NCBI GenBank assembly: GCA_905236405.1
Contig: CAJOQB010000193.1
Coordinates: forward strand, 1-5,319
From: an uncultured Bacteroidales bacterium
GTDB lineage: Bacteria; Bacteroidota; Bacteroidia; Bacteroidales; P3
Direction: 5' to 3'
Length of the DNA: 5,319 nt
The notes beneath the pieces are model-generated. The model was not told the origin of the DNA. It did not search any database and saw only the letters and a program-made list of their open reading frames with translations. Position numbers and translations under genes: made by a program. Positions 1 through 5,319 of this stretch are shown here, in pieces; within the stretch, counting starts at the first letter, position 1; every line of letters begins with the position of its first letter.

Positions 1-44
1 CACGCCTCCTTGGACCCCCCTCGGGATTTTGCTCGGCTTCAATG

Positions 45-200
45 TTCGCGACATGCGTCGCGACACTTCTTCGTCTCGGCAGAGCAACCGAGCTTGCTCT
101 GCTCTCGACGTCCGCAGGTTCACGACATCCGTCGTGACCTTTCTTTGCCTCGGCAGAGCGAAACCACACCGTTGTGGTGTGCTTTCGCTCTGTCCTTGGC
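45..200. repeat. Two diverged tandem copies of a two-hairpin repeat, period 74 bp
   Basis: Positions 45-85 and 119-159 align without gaps at 34 of 41 bases. Each copy begins with a 7-bp hairpin with a 4-base loop (46-52 with 57-63; 120-126 with 131-137). A larger hairpin follows (79-87 with 94-102; 154-163 with 183-192, extended inward by 165-170 with 176-181 across one C-C mismatch). Below the larger stem both copies have the same 2x3 internal loop and then a short lower stem (72-75 with 107-110; 147-149 with 198-200). Several differences between copies are compensatory: G48-C61 becomes A122-T135, and T74-A108 becomes C148-G199. This looks like a REP-like palindromic repeat or a structured RNA and not coding DNA. 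Positions 27-40 resemble the right arm of a further copy cut by the window edge, but that is weak. Strand and function are not known. Confidence 0.7.
154..192. repeat. Long near-perfect hairpin in the second repeat copy
   Basis: The arms 154-163 and 183-192 pair perfectly over 10 bp, then C164 faces C182. The inner arms 165-170 and 176-181 pair over 6 bp around a 5-base loop (GTTGT). This is the strongest stem in the left flank. No T-run follows on either strand, so it is not a standard intrinsic terminator. The equivalent hairpin in the first copy (79-102) has a 9-bp stem and a 6-base loop, so the upper part has been lengthened or replaced while the base is conserved. Confidence 0.7.
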
Positions 201-208
201 TTTAGAAA

Positions 209-321
209 GGTTAGGTTAGGGTAGGGTACTCCTATAAAAACGTACGCGAGAAAAATAAATAATTGATTATTTAATTTTTTTTTTCACATGTTATATAGAA
301 ATACCCTACCCTAACCTAACC
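209..321. repeat. Perfect 20-bp inverted repeat around a 73-bp AT-rich core
   Basis: The left arm 209-228 reads GGTTAGGTTAGGGTAGGGTA, and its exact reverse complement lies at 302-321. The match ends at both sides (A208 against C322; C229 against A301). The core 229-301 is strongly AT-rich and holds no ORF. No clear target-site duplication flanks the arms. It could be the two ends of a small non-autonomous element (MITE-like), a transcript stem, or a recombinase-type invertible segment of the kind common in Bacteroidales. The sequence alone does not decide. The repeat itself is certain; its role is not. Confidence 0.8.
251..284 (+). terminator. Possible weak terminator: A/T hairpin followed by T10
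   Basis: Positions 256-263 pair with 266-273 in an all-A/T stem with a 2-base (or 4-base) loop. Past one mismatch (A255-A274) the A-run 251-254 can pair with T275-278. A run of ten T occupies 275-284. The shape resembles an intrinsic terminator for a transcript entering from the left, but the stem has no G-C pair and would be unstable. It may simply be AT-rich spacer inside the inverted repeat. Confidence 0.25.
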
Positions 322-322
322 C

Positions 323-375
323 AAGAGAACATAAAAAGTATAATAATATAAAAAAACAAACCAAAAATTCAAAAA
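323..375. other. AT-rich spacer with no recognisable feature
   Basis: This stretch is almost entirely A and T, with an A-rich run before the ATG at 376. It contains no TAnnTTTG box, no stable stem and no ORF. I see nothing functional in it beyond a possible A-rich leader for the doubtful reading frame that follows. Confidence 0.5.
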
Positions 376-636
376 ATGAAAACTGTTTTGATTTTGATTG
401 TTGCTTTATTATACTGTAACTTAAAGATACATACAATGATAGAGAATCCTTCCGAGCACGGACAAGGCAAATTTGTGTGGTTGTCTGTCGTCCGTCATCT
501 TCTTGACTTCGGTGCTATTGTTCAGATGGATGGAGGGGAAAACGGACAACGCCTGGGCAAGCTGGTGGGGCGGCAACAGGCACCCACGCAAGGACCCTCC
601 ATGACGAAGCCTCCAAAGAGCTTCGCTCATAGATAA
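376..636 (+). CDS. Doubtful 86-residue hypothetical protein
   Basis: An open frame runs from ATG at 376, in an A-rich start context typical of Bacteroidota genes, to TAA at 634-636. The first 13 or so residues are hydrophobic after a Lys (MKTVLILIVALLYC), resembling a signal or lipoprotein leader. The remainder is polar and matches no family I recognise. Base composition changes sharply at about 430, from very AT-rich to clearly GC-richer, as if unrelated pieces were joined. The last 30 bases form a good hairpin (601-630), which is unusual inside a coding sequence. The opposite strand is also open across the whole stretch. It may be a chance frame in non-coding or repeated DNA, or the remnant of a gene. 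I cannot assign a function. Confidence 0.2.
   Translation: MKTVLILIVALLYCNLKIHTMIENPSEHGQGKFVWLSVVRHLLDFGAIVQMDGGENGQRLGKLVGRQQAPTQGPSMTKPPKSFAHR
601..630. repeat. Hairpin at the end of the GC-rich intergenic block
   Basis: Positions 601-604 pair with 627-630 and 605-610 pair with 620-625, with C626 bulged. A further 2 bp (612-613 with 618-619) close a CAAA loop, with C611 bulged. The total is 12 bp. No T-run follows on either strand, so it is not a canonical intrinsic terminator. It ends 7 bases before the promoter boxes of holB and could mark the end of a structured RNA or an element boundary. Confidence 0.5.
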
Positions 637-667
637 TTTCGCGTGAATGAAAAAAAGTGTATATTTG
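637..667 (+). promoter_or_regulatory. Bacteroidota-type promoter for the holB operon
   Basis: TATATTTG at 660-667 matches the Bacteroidota -7 consensus TAnnTTTG exactly. TTTC at 637-640 matches three of four bases of the -33 TTTG box, with a 19-bp spacer, inside the known 19-21 bp range. Transcription would be expected to start a few bases past 667, giving a leader of only about 10-18 bases before the ATG at 688. The location, directly ahead of a closely spaced gene set, supports it as the main promoter of the operon. Confidence 0.6.
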
Positions 668-687
668 CAGATTAAAATACGTGTGTT

Positions 688-1839
688 ATGCAGTTTAAAG
701 ACGTTGTGGGACAAAGAGTTCTGATTAATCGGTTGACTGAAATAATCGATTCGGGACGTGTCAGCCATGCCCAGTTGCTGTTAGGACGGAACGGTTACGG
801 CACGTTGCCGTTGGCGTTGGCCTATGCCCAATACCTGAACTGCGAACACCGTGTGCACTACCCCGAGGGAAGCGAGCTGAGGGCCGACTCGTGCGGCGAA
901 TGCCCGTCGTGCAAGAAACACCAGCAGATGGTGCACAGCGACCTCCACTTCGTTTTCCCTACCACCACCAACGCCAAGGTGAAGAAAGAAAGCTGTAGCG
1001 AAGACTTCCAAGAGGAGTTCCGTCAGTTTGTGACAGAGAGAAACGGCTATGTGACGCTCGAGGAATGGTATGCTTACTTGGAGGTGGAGAACAAGCAGGG
1101 GGCCATCTATGTGCGTGACGCCAAGTCCATCATCGACGAGCTCAGCCTCAAGGCATACGAGTCGGCTTACAAGGTGGTGATTGTCTGGATGGCCGACCTG
1201 ATGCGTGTCGATGCTGCCAACAAGCTGCTGAAAAGCCTCGAGGAGCCTGCCCCACGGACGTTGTTCCTCTTGATAGGCGAGCGTCCGGAACAGTTGCTGA
1301 GCACCATCGTGAGCCGCACCCAGTTGCTGCGGGTGGGAAAGATTGACGACGAGAGCCTGATGCGGCACTTGCGTAAAAACCACCCCGAGGTGTCGGCTGA
1401 CTTGGTGGCTGCCGCCGAGGGCGACGTGACCGAGGCTCGCAGGCTGGTGGAGCAGAGCGAGGCGGAGCAAACCTTTGCCCGTATGTTCGTCACATGGATG
1501 CGACAGCTGTTCAAACTCAACATGGCCAACCTCTCGGCATGGGTGGACGAGATGGCGACCATGGGCAGGGAGCAACAGAAACTGTTCCTGAGATACGCCA
1601 TGGATTCTCTCCGCGCCTGCTACCTGAAAAGCGGTGCGGGAGTGGAGCAAAGTTACAAACTACAATTCGGCGACGACAAGTTCAACGCCGCCTTCCCCTT
1701 TATGATAACCCCCAACAACGTGGAACGGTTGGAGCAGGCGTTCACTGAGGCTCATCACGCCATCGAACGCAACGCCTATGCCAAGCTGGTGTTCATGGAA
1801 CTGTCGTTCCGTATCAGCAAGGCGCTCAAGAAACGATAA
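688..1839 (+). CDS. holB: DNA polymerase III subunit delta' (clamp loader)
   Basis: This 383-residue protein has the layout of the delta' subunit, the stator of the clamp loader that places the beta sliding clamp on primed DNA at the replication fork. The N-terminal AAA+ region starts with a conserved FKDVVGQ-type segment. Residues 33-43 are a degenerate P-loop (GRNGYGTLPLA) lacking the Lys needed for ATP binding, as expected for delta'. Cys52, Cys69, Cys72 and Cys75 form the small zinc module. The segment AANKLLKSLEEP at 176-187 is the clearest family signature, after a Walker-B-like strand (KVVIVWMADLM, 162-172). Residues 209-211 are SRT, against the usual SRC arginine-finger motif, with the Arg kept. 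Residues 212-383 would be the lid and collar domains. The ATG at 688 gives the normal N-terminus, with no in-frame start just upstream. No Shine-Dalgarno is present. It is the first gene of the apparent operon, 13 bp before ricT. Confidence 0.93.
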   Translation: MQFKDVVGQRVLINRLTEIIDSGRVSHAQLLLGRNGYGTLPLALAYAQYLNCEHRVHYPEGSELRADSCGECPSCKKHQQMVHSDLHFVFPTTTNAKVKKESCSEDFQEEFRQFVTERNGYVTLEEWYAYLEVENKQGAIYVRDAKSIIDELSLKAYESAYKVVIVWMADLMRVDAANKLLKSLEEPAPRTLFLLIGERPEQLLSTIVSRTQLLRVGKIDDESLMRHLRKNHPEVSADLVAAAEGDVTEARRLVEQSEAEQTFARMFVTWMRQLFKLNMANLSAWVDEMATMGREQQKLFLRYAMDSLRACYLKSGAGVEQSYKLQFGDDKFNAAFPFMITPNNVERLEQAFTEAHHAIERNAYAKLVFMELSFRISKALKKR

Positions 1840-1852
1840 AACAGAATACTCA

Positions 1853-3610
1853 ATGGAAGACAACAAACAAAACAATACACAGGTCGGCGACGACCGTAAT
1901 AAGAAACAGGCCAACGCCAACTCTCCCAAGAACAAACAGAAGAAACAGAAGCAGAATCCTCCGGCAGGCAGACCTGAGCCAGGGGCAAGGCGGGACGAGA
2001 ACCTGAAGGTGGTGGAGCAGATTGAAATCAATGTGCCCGACCCCGACTACGACGAGTCGGAGGATGTGGCTACGTTGGCCGACATCGAGGCATACACCCG
2101 CGAGGCAGCCGAGAAACGGGCCCACAAACAACAGCGGCCTGCATCGGTGCCCCCCGACGACAAGGAACTGAATGCCGAGTTGGAGAGTTTGGAAAACCAG
2201 ATTGACCCTTATTTAGACCCCGACCCGACGCTGCCATGGGTGAAATTCAACAACAGTCCTTTCCTTCCCCGTGGCTGTCACGGCTGCCCCAAGAGCTATG
2301 TGCCGGTGACGGAAAGCGAGATGCGTAGCTGCTGCAAGGTGGGTTCGCATAACTGGATGAAAGGCATCCGTCAGCCTTGTGCCATGCCGTTCGACTGTGT
2401 GGAGGTACGGTTCAAGAACAACCGCAAGGACTTCTACCGTCTGCCCGAGGGCATCGACGTGAGCGAGGGCGATGTGGTGGCTGTCGAAGGAGCTCCGGGT
2501 CACGATGTGGGTATCGTGAGCCTAATAGGGGAGGCATGCCGCATCCAGATGGAGAAGAAGCATGTGGACCCTGCTAACGAGTCGATAAAGAAACTCTTCC
2601 GCAGGGCCAAGGCTACCGACATCGACCGTTGGGTGCATGCCATCGGCGAGGAACACCGCACACTCATCCGCACCCGTGCTATCAGCGAGCAGTTGGGACT
2701 GGTGATGAAGGTGAACGACGTGGAGTACCAAGGCGACCACAGCAAGGCCATCTTCTACTACACCGCCGACGAGCGTGTGGACTTCCGCAACCTCATCAAG
2801 GTGTTGGCCGAGGAGTTCCACGTGAGGGTCGAGATGCGACAGATTGGCGTGCGGCAAGAGGCCGGCAAGGTGGGCGGCATCGGCACCTGTGGCCGTGAGT
2901 TGTGCTGCAGCACATGGCTCACCAATTTCAAATCGGTCACCACCAGCGTGGCCAAGGCACAACAAATCCTTCCCAACCCACAGAAACTGGCAGGACAATG
3001 CGGCAAGCTGAAATGCTGTCTGAACTACGAATACGAGGTATATGCCGATGCGTTGAAGCAGTTCCCTCCGGCCAACACTCCCATCCGTTTCAAGAAGGGA
3101 TTGGCGTTGTACAAGAAGACCGATGTCCTGCGGGGTATCATGTGGTATGCCTATGAAGGGGAGAACGAGCTCTATGCTTTGGCTGCCGACGATGTCAAGA
3201 AGATTATCGAGATGAACCAGCGACAGGAATATCCCGAGTGTCTCGAGGACTTCCAGAAAGAGTTGATGAGCACGGCGGCCCTCACCTCCGAAACCAGCGA
3301 GGCAGAGTTTGAACGCGAGCTGAAACTGTTGGCCGACACGGGCAACGACGACACGGCAACAGCCCAGTCGGATGCCAAGCCCAACGGCGACCGCCGTCGC
3401 AACGGCGGCGACCGACAAGGCGACCGTCGCCCGAAGAACGGCAACCCCCGCAATGGCGGCGAACGCAGACCGATTCGCGAGGAGCGTCCCGAACGCCGAA
3501 ACGACCGTACAGAGAGAAACGACCGTCCTGACCGTGATGCCCGCCCCGAGCGTCGGAACGACCGTCGCGGCGGCGACCGTGACCGCAGGACCAGCAATCG
3601 CGACCGATAA
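1853..3610 (+). CDS. ricT: PSP1-domain protein, RicT family, with extra Cys cluster and Arg-rich tail
   Basis: This 585-residue protein belongs to the PSP1/RicT (YaaT) family. In Bacillus subtilis RicT is part of a [4Fe-4S] complex acting on RNase Y and mRNA maturation; the role in Bacteroidota is not established. Residues 1-125 are polar, Lys/Gln/Asn/Pro-rich and probably disordered. A cysteine cluster follows (142, 145, 160, 161, 176, 182). Residues 182-227 form a beta-rich segment (VEVRFKNNRKDFYRLPEG), and the PSP1 core lies near 285-405. The family cysteines are CGRELCC (346, 351, 352) and CGKLKCC (383, 388, 389), all present. Residues 511-585 are a low-complexity tail with 27 Arg. B. subtilis RicT is about 275 residues, so the extra length is both termini. 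The ATG at 1853, 13 bp past holB, was chosen because the in-frame ATG at 1778 lies inside holB and would add 25 residues encoded by overlapping holB sequence. gldH follows after 20 bp. Confidence 0.88.
   Translation: MEDNKQNNTQVGDDRNKKQANANSPKNKQKKQKQNPPAGRPEPGARRDENLKVVEQIEINVPDPDYDESEDVATLADIEAYTREAAEKRAHKQQRPASVPPDDKELNAELESLENQIDPYLDPDPTLPWVKFNNSPFLPRGCHGCPKSYVPVTESEMRSCCKVGSHNWMKGIRQPCAMPFDCVEVRFKNNRKDFYRLPEGIDVSEGDVVAVEGAPGHDVGIVSLIGEACRIQMEKKHVDPANESIKKLFRRAKATDIDRWVHAIGEEHRTLIRTRAISEQLGLVMKVNDVEYQGDHSKAIFYYTADERVDFRNLIKVLAEEFHVRVEMRQIGVRQEAGKVGGIGTCGRELCCSTWLTNFKSVTTSVAKAQQILPNPQKLAGQCGKLKCCLNYEYEVYADALKQFPPANTPIRFKKGLALYKKTDVLRGIMWYAYEGENELYALAADDVKKIIEMNQRQEYPECLEDFQKELMSTAALTSETSEAEFERELKLLADTGNDDTATAQSDAKPNGDRRRNGGDRQGDRRPKNGNPRNGGERRPIREERPERRNDRTERNDRPDRDARPERRNDRRGGDRDRRTSNRDR
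3383..3607 (+). repeat. Low-complexity coding repeat (Arg-rich tail of RicT)
   Basis: This stretch encodes residues 511-585 of RicT and is built from recurring CGACCG/CGACCGT-type words. PERRNDR occurs twice, at residues 546-552 and 565-571, 19 residues apart; NDR, GGDR and related short words recur throughout. 27 of 75 residues are Arg, most of the rest Asp, Asn, Gly, Glu and Pro. Such DNA is prone to in-frame expansion and contraction, so its length may differ between strains. Confidence 0.75.
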
Positions 3611-3630
3611 CACCAATAAAACGAAACTGT

Positions 3631-4113
3631 ATGTTGAAACGAATCTTTCGATGCTTGATGCCGATGGCTGTCGCCGCAATGGCTTTTGTCGCTTGCGACA
3701 GAGATGTGCTTTACACCGAATCGCAACGGGTGGACAGCGACGGATGGAACATGAACGACCGTCGCTACTTCGATGTCGATGTGGACGACACGATAGGCAT
3801 CTACACCTTCTTCATCGACCTCCGCGTGACACCCGACTACCCCTACAGCAATGCATTCTTCTTCATCAACACCACCTTCCCCGACGGACGGGTGGCTTGT
3901 GACACGCTGGAGTATCCTTTGGCCGATGTCGACGGACGTTGGTATGGCCGCCGCACAGGCCGCTATATCGACAGCCGGTCGGCGTTCCGCAGCAACATGA
4001 TTTTCCCCGAGAAGGGTCGCTATCGCTTCGAGGTGGCCCATGCCATGCGCGACACCAACATCGTCGGCATCCAGAATGTGGGGCTTCGTATCGCTCGTTC
4101 AAAACAATCATAA
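3631..4113 (+). CDS. gldH: GldH-family gliding motility lipoprotein
   Basis: This 160-residue protein has a lipoprotein signal: Lys3, Arg4 and Arg7, a hydrophobic stretch, then a lipobox-like FVAC with Cys22 as the lipidation site (Phe at -3 is slightly off consensus). The mature part carries the GldH pattern: GW at 38-39, DDT at 52-54, YTFFIDLR at 58-65, YPYSN at 70-74, FFFI at 76-79, then FP and a second half ending in a beta-rich VGIQNVGLRI segment. The usual GldH length is about 150-165. GldH was found as a protein needed for gliding in Flavobacterium johnsoniae, but it is not a core type IX secretion component and occurs widely in non-gliding Bacteroidales, so its role here is probably a general envelope one. 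It should sit in the inner or outer membrane facing the periplasm. It lies 20 bp after ricT and 15 bp before the PBP gene. Confidence 0.88.
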   Translation: MLKRIFRCLMPMAVAAMAFVACDRDVLYTESQRVDSDGWNMNDRRYFDVDVDDTIGIYTFFIDLRVTPDYPYSNAFFFINTTFPDGRVACDTLEYPLADVDGRWYGRRTGRYIDSRSAFRSNMIFPEKGRYRFEVAHAMRDTNIVGIQNVGLRIARSKQS

Positions 4114-4128
4114 CCAATAACGCTTATC

Positions 4129-5319
4129 ATGGCTCAAAACAAGAATACCAAGAAAAGAAGGGCTTCGTCGGACCAGCCGTCGAAGATCAAGCGGCTTTGG
4201 ATCATCTTCGGATGCTGCTGGGGCGCCTTGTTCCTGTTCTTCTTCATGCTCTCGATGGGCTGGCTGGGTTTCATGCCCTCGTTTGAAGAGTTGGAGAACC
4301 CCCAAAGCAACCAGGCTACCGAGGTTATCAGCGCCGACGGCGAGATACTGGGATTCATCGGTGTCGAGAACCGAAGCAACGTCACCTACGACCAGCTGTC
4401 GCCCAATCTGGTCAACGCACTGGTGGCCACCGAGGACGTGCGTTTCTACAAACACTCGGGCATCGATGCTCGCAGTTTGGGACGTGTGCTCTTCAAGACC
4501 ATCATCGGTCGCCACAGCAGCAGCGGCGGTGGCTCGACTATCACGCAACAGCTGGCCAAGAACCTGTTCCCACGCGAGAAGAAAGGCAAGCTGGGTGTGG
4601 TTTACTCCAAGCTGAAAGAGTGGATTGTGGCTGTGAAGCTGGAACACAACTACTCGAAAGAGGAAATCATCACCATGTATCTCAACACGGTCGACTTCGG
4701 CAGCAATGCTTTCGGCATCAAGACGGCGGCCAAGACGTTCTTTGACAAAAGCCCTGCCGACTTGGACATCAACGAGAGCGCCATGCTGGTAGGTCTGCTC
4801 AAGGCACCCACCTCCTACAGTCCCGTCCTCAATCCCGACAATGCATTGATGCGTCGCAACACGGTGTTGGGACAGCTGGCACACTACGACTACATCACCG
4901 ACGAGGAATGCGACTCGCTGGCCGCCATACCCATCGATGTCAGCCGCTACAGCCCCCAGACCCACAACGAGGGATTGGCTACCTACTTCCGCGAGTATAT
5001 CCGCAACTATATGAAGGAATGGTGCAAGACCACCAAGGTACGCAAGCCCAACGGCGACCGCTACGATGTGCACAAGGACGGCCTGCGTATCTACACCACC
5101 ATCGACAGCCGTATGCAACGCTATGCCGAAGATGCTGTCCGCAAACACATGGGCGGCGAGATGCAGCCGGCATTCTTCCGCGAGATAAAGAATAACCACG
5201 GGTCGCCCTTCGTGCGACTGAGCAAAGCTGAGGAGGAGAAGATTCTCAACTCGGCCATGAAGCAGACCGACCGCTACCGTGCCATGAAGTCGGAAGGCAT
5301 GAGCGAGAAGGAGATTGCC
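4129..5319 (+). CDS. mrcA: Class A penicillin-binding protein (PBP1A type), 3' end outside window
   Basis: The 397 codons present are open to the window edge. A short basic cytoplasmic segment (KNTKKRR, 5-11) is followed by one membrane helix at about 23-48, then the GT51 peptidoglycan glycosyltransferase domain in the periplasm. All five GT51 motifs are visible: ATEDVRFYKHSGID (100-113) with catalytic Glu102; GGGSTITQQLAKNLF (133-147); KLKEW (161-165) with the second conserved Glu164; EEIITMYLNTVDFGSNAFG (178 onward); and ESAMLVGLLKAPTSYSP. The linker YTTIDSRMQ near 327-335 starts the run into the transpeptidase domain. The transpeptidase SxxK, SxN and KTG motifs lie beyond the right edge and cannot be judged. 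The enzyme polymerises lipid II and cross-links the glycan. The ATG at 4129, 15 bp past gldH, gives a normal N-terminus; no Shine-Dalgarno. The symbol is by analogy with class A PBPs elsewhere. Confidence 0.93.
   Translation, partial: MAQNKNTKKRRASSDQPSKIKRLWIIFGCCWGALFLFFFMLSMGWLGFMPSFEELENPQSNQATEVISADGEILGFIGVENRSNVTYDQLSPNLVNALVATEDVRFYKHSGIDARSLGRVLFKTIIGRHSSSGGGSTITQQLAKNLFPREKKGKLGVVYSKLKEWIVAVKLEHNYSKEEIITMYLNTVDFGSNAFGIKTAAKTFFDKSPADLDINESAMLVGLLKAPTSYSPVLNPDNALMRRNTVLGQLAHYDYITDEECDSLAAIPIDVSRYSPQTHNEGLATYFREYIRNYMKEWCKTTKVRKPNGDRYDVHKDGLRIYTTIDSRMQRYAEDAVRKHMGGEMQPAFFREIKNNHGSPFVRLSKAEEEKILNSAMKQTDRYRAMKSEGMSEKEIA

Larger units (their letters stand above)
688..5319 (+). other. Probable operon holB-ricT-gldH-PBP1A
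   Basis: All four genes lie on one strand with gaps of 13 bp (1840-1852), 20 bp (3611-3630) and 15 bp (4114-4128). No gap has room for a terminator or a TAnnTTTG promoter box. The nearest candidate promoter is at 637-667. This gene order is, to my knowledge, a common core arrangement in Bacteroidota. The right boundary of the operon is outside the window. Confidence 0.7.

Noticed and set aside
10..219. Open frame of 69 codons across the left flank
   Set aside because: It lies entirely over the hairpin repeats, has Arg/Ser/Leu-rich content as expected of palindromic DNA, and has no start context or recognisable domain.
209..228. Telomere-like GGTTAGGTTAGGG sequence
   Set aside because: Only a short stretch, present once in each orientation as an inverted repeat; the surrounding genes are plainly bacterial.
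257..284. Confident intrinsic terminator
   Set aside because: The stem has only A-T pairs, so it was kept as a low-confidence possibility.
1..660. CRISPR array, tRNA or intact insertion sequence in the left flank
   Set aside because: Only two unequal hairpin copies without regular spacers, no cloverleaf pattern, and no transposase reading frame were found.
421..768. 115-codon open frame on the - strand
   Set aside because: It overlaps the promoter and start of holB antisense and matches no family. Its existence is noted as a reason for doubt about the + frame at 376-636.
1778..1852. Longer ricT start at ATG 1778
   Set aside because: It would overlap the last 62 bases of holB and add 25 residues that are out-of-frame holB sequence; ATG 1853 fits the gap pattern of the operon.
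2522..3679. 385-codon open frame antisense to ricT
   Set aside because: Shadow frame produced by the GC-rich third positions of ricT; Val/Ala/Leu-rich composition without domains, while the + frame has clear family motifs.
4108..5199. 363-codon open frame antisense to the PBP gene
   Set aside because: Shadow of the PBP coding sequence, whose five GT51 motifs prove the + frame.

Overview
The window reads as a chromosomal fragment from a member of the Bacteroidota, most likely the Bacteroidales and Prevotella-like. The evidence is the gene set (a GldH-family lipoprotein beside a RicT/PSP1 protein), starts preceded by A-rich sequence with no Shine-Dalgarno motif, and a -7 box of the TAnnTTTG type upstream of the first gene. 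The genus is an inference; no rRNA or other decisive marker is present.

Layout. Positions 1-375 hold no convincing gene. They contain two diverged copies of a two-hairpin repeat (period 74 bp, about 45-200), then a perfect 20-bp inverted repeat (209-228 and 302-321) around a 73-bp AT-rich core with an A/T hairpin and a run of ten T. Positions 323-375 are plain AT-rich DNA. Positions 376-636 are open in one frame (86 codons), but the stretch looks chimeric, AT-rich then GC-rich, and may be non-coding. A Bacteroidota-type promoter at 637-667 follows.

From 688 to the right edge four genes run on the + strand with gaps of 13, 20 and 15 bp: holB (DNA polymerase III delta' subunit), ricT (PSP1-domain iron-sulfur type protein with a long Arg-rich tail), gldH (gliding-motility-type lipoprotein) and the first 397 codons of a class A penicillin-binding protein (PBP1A type), cut by the window end. 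They look like one operon read from the promoter at 637-667. The set joins clamp loading for replication, a probable RNA-metabolism regulator, an envelope lipoprotein and a peptidoglycan synthase, which suggests a growth-linked housekeeping unit.

The coding half is ordinary core genome. I see no defence system, CRISPR array, tRNA, rRNA or intact mobile element. The least explained DNA is the non-coding left 640 bp: the twin hairpin repeat keeps base pairing through compensatory changes, and the 20-bp inverted repeat could be a mobile-element end, a transcript stem or an invertible segment. Two features of RicT also merit attention: an extra N-terminal cysteine cluster and a 75-residue Arg/Asp/Asn-rich tail.
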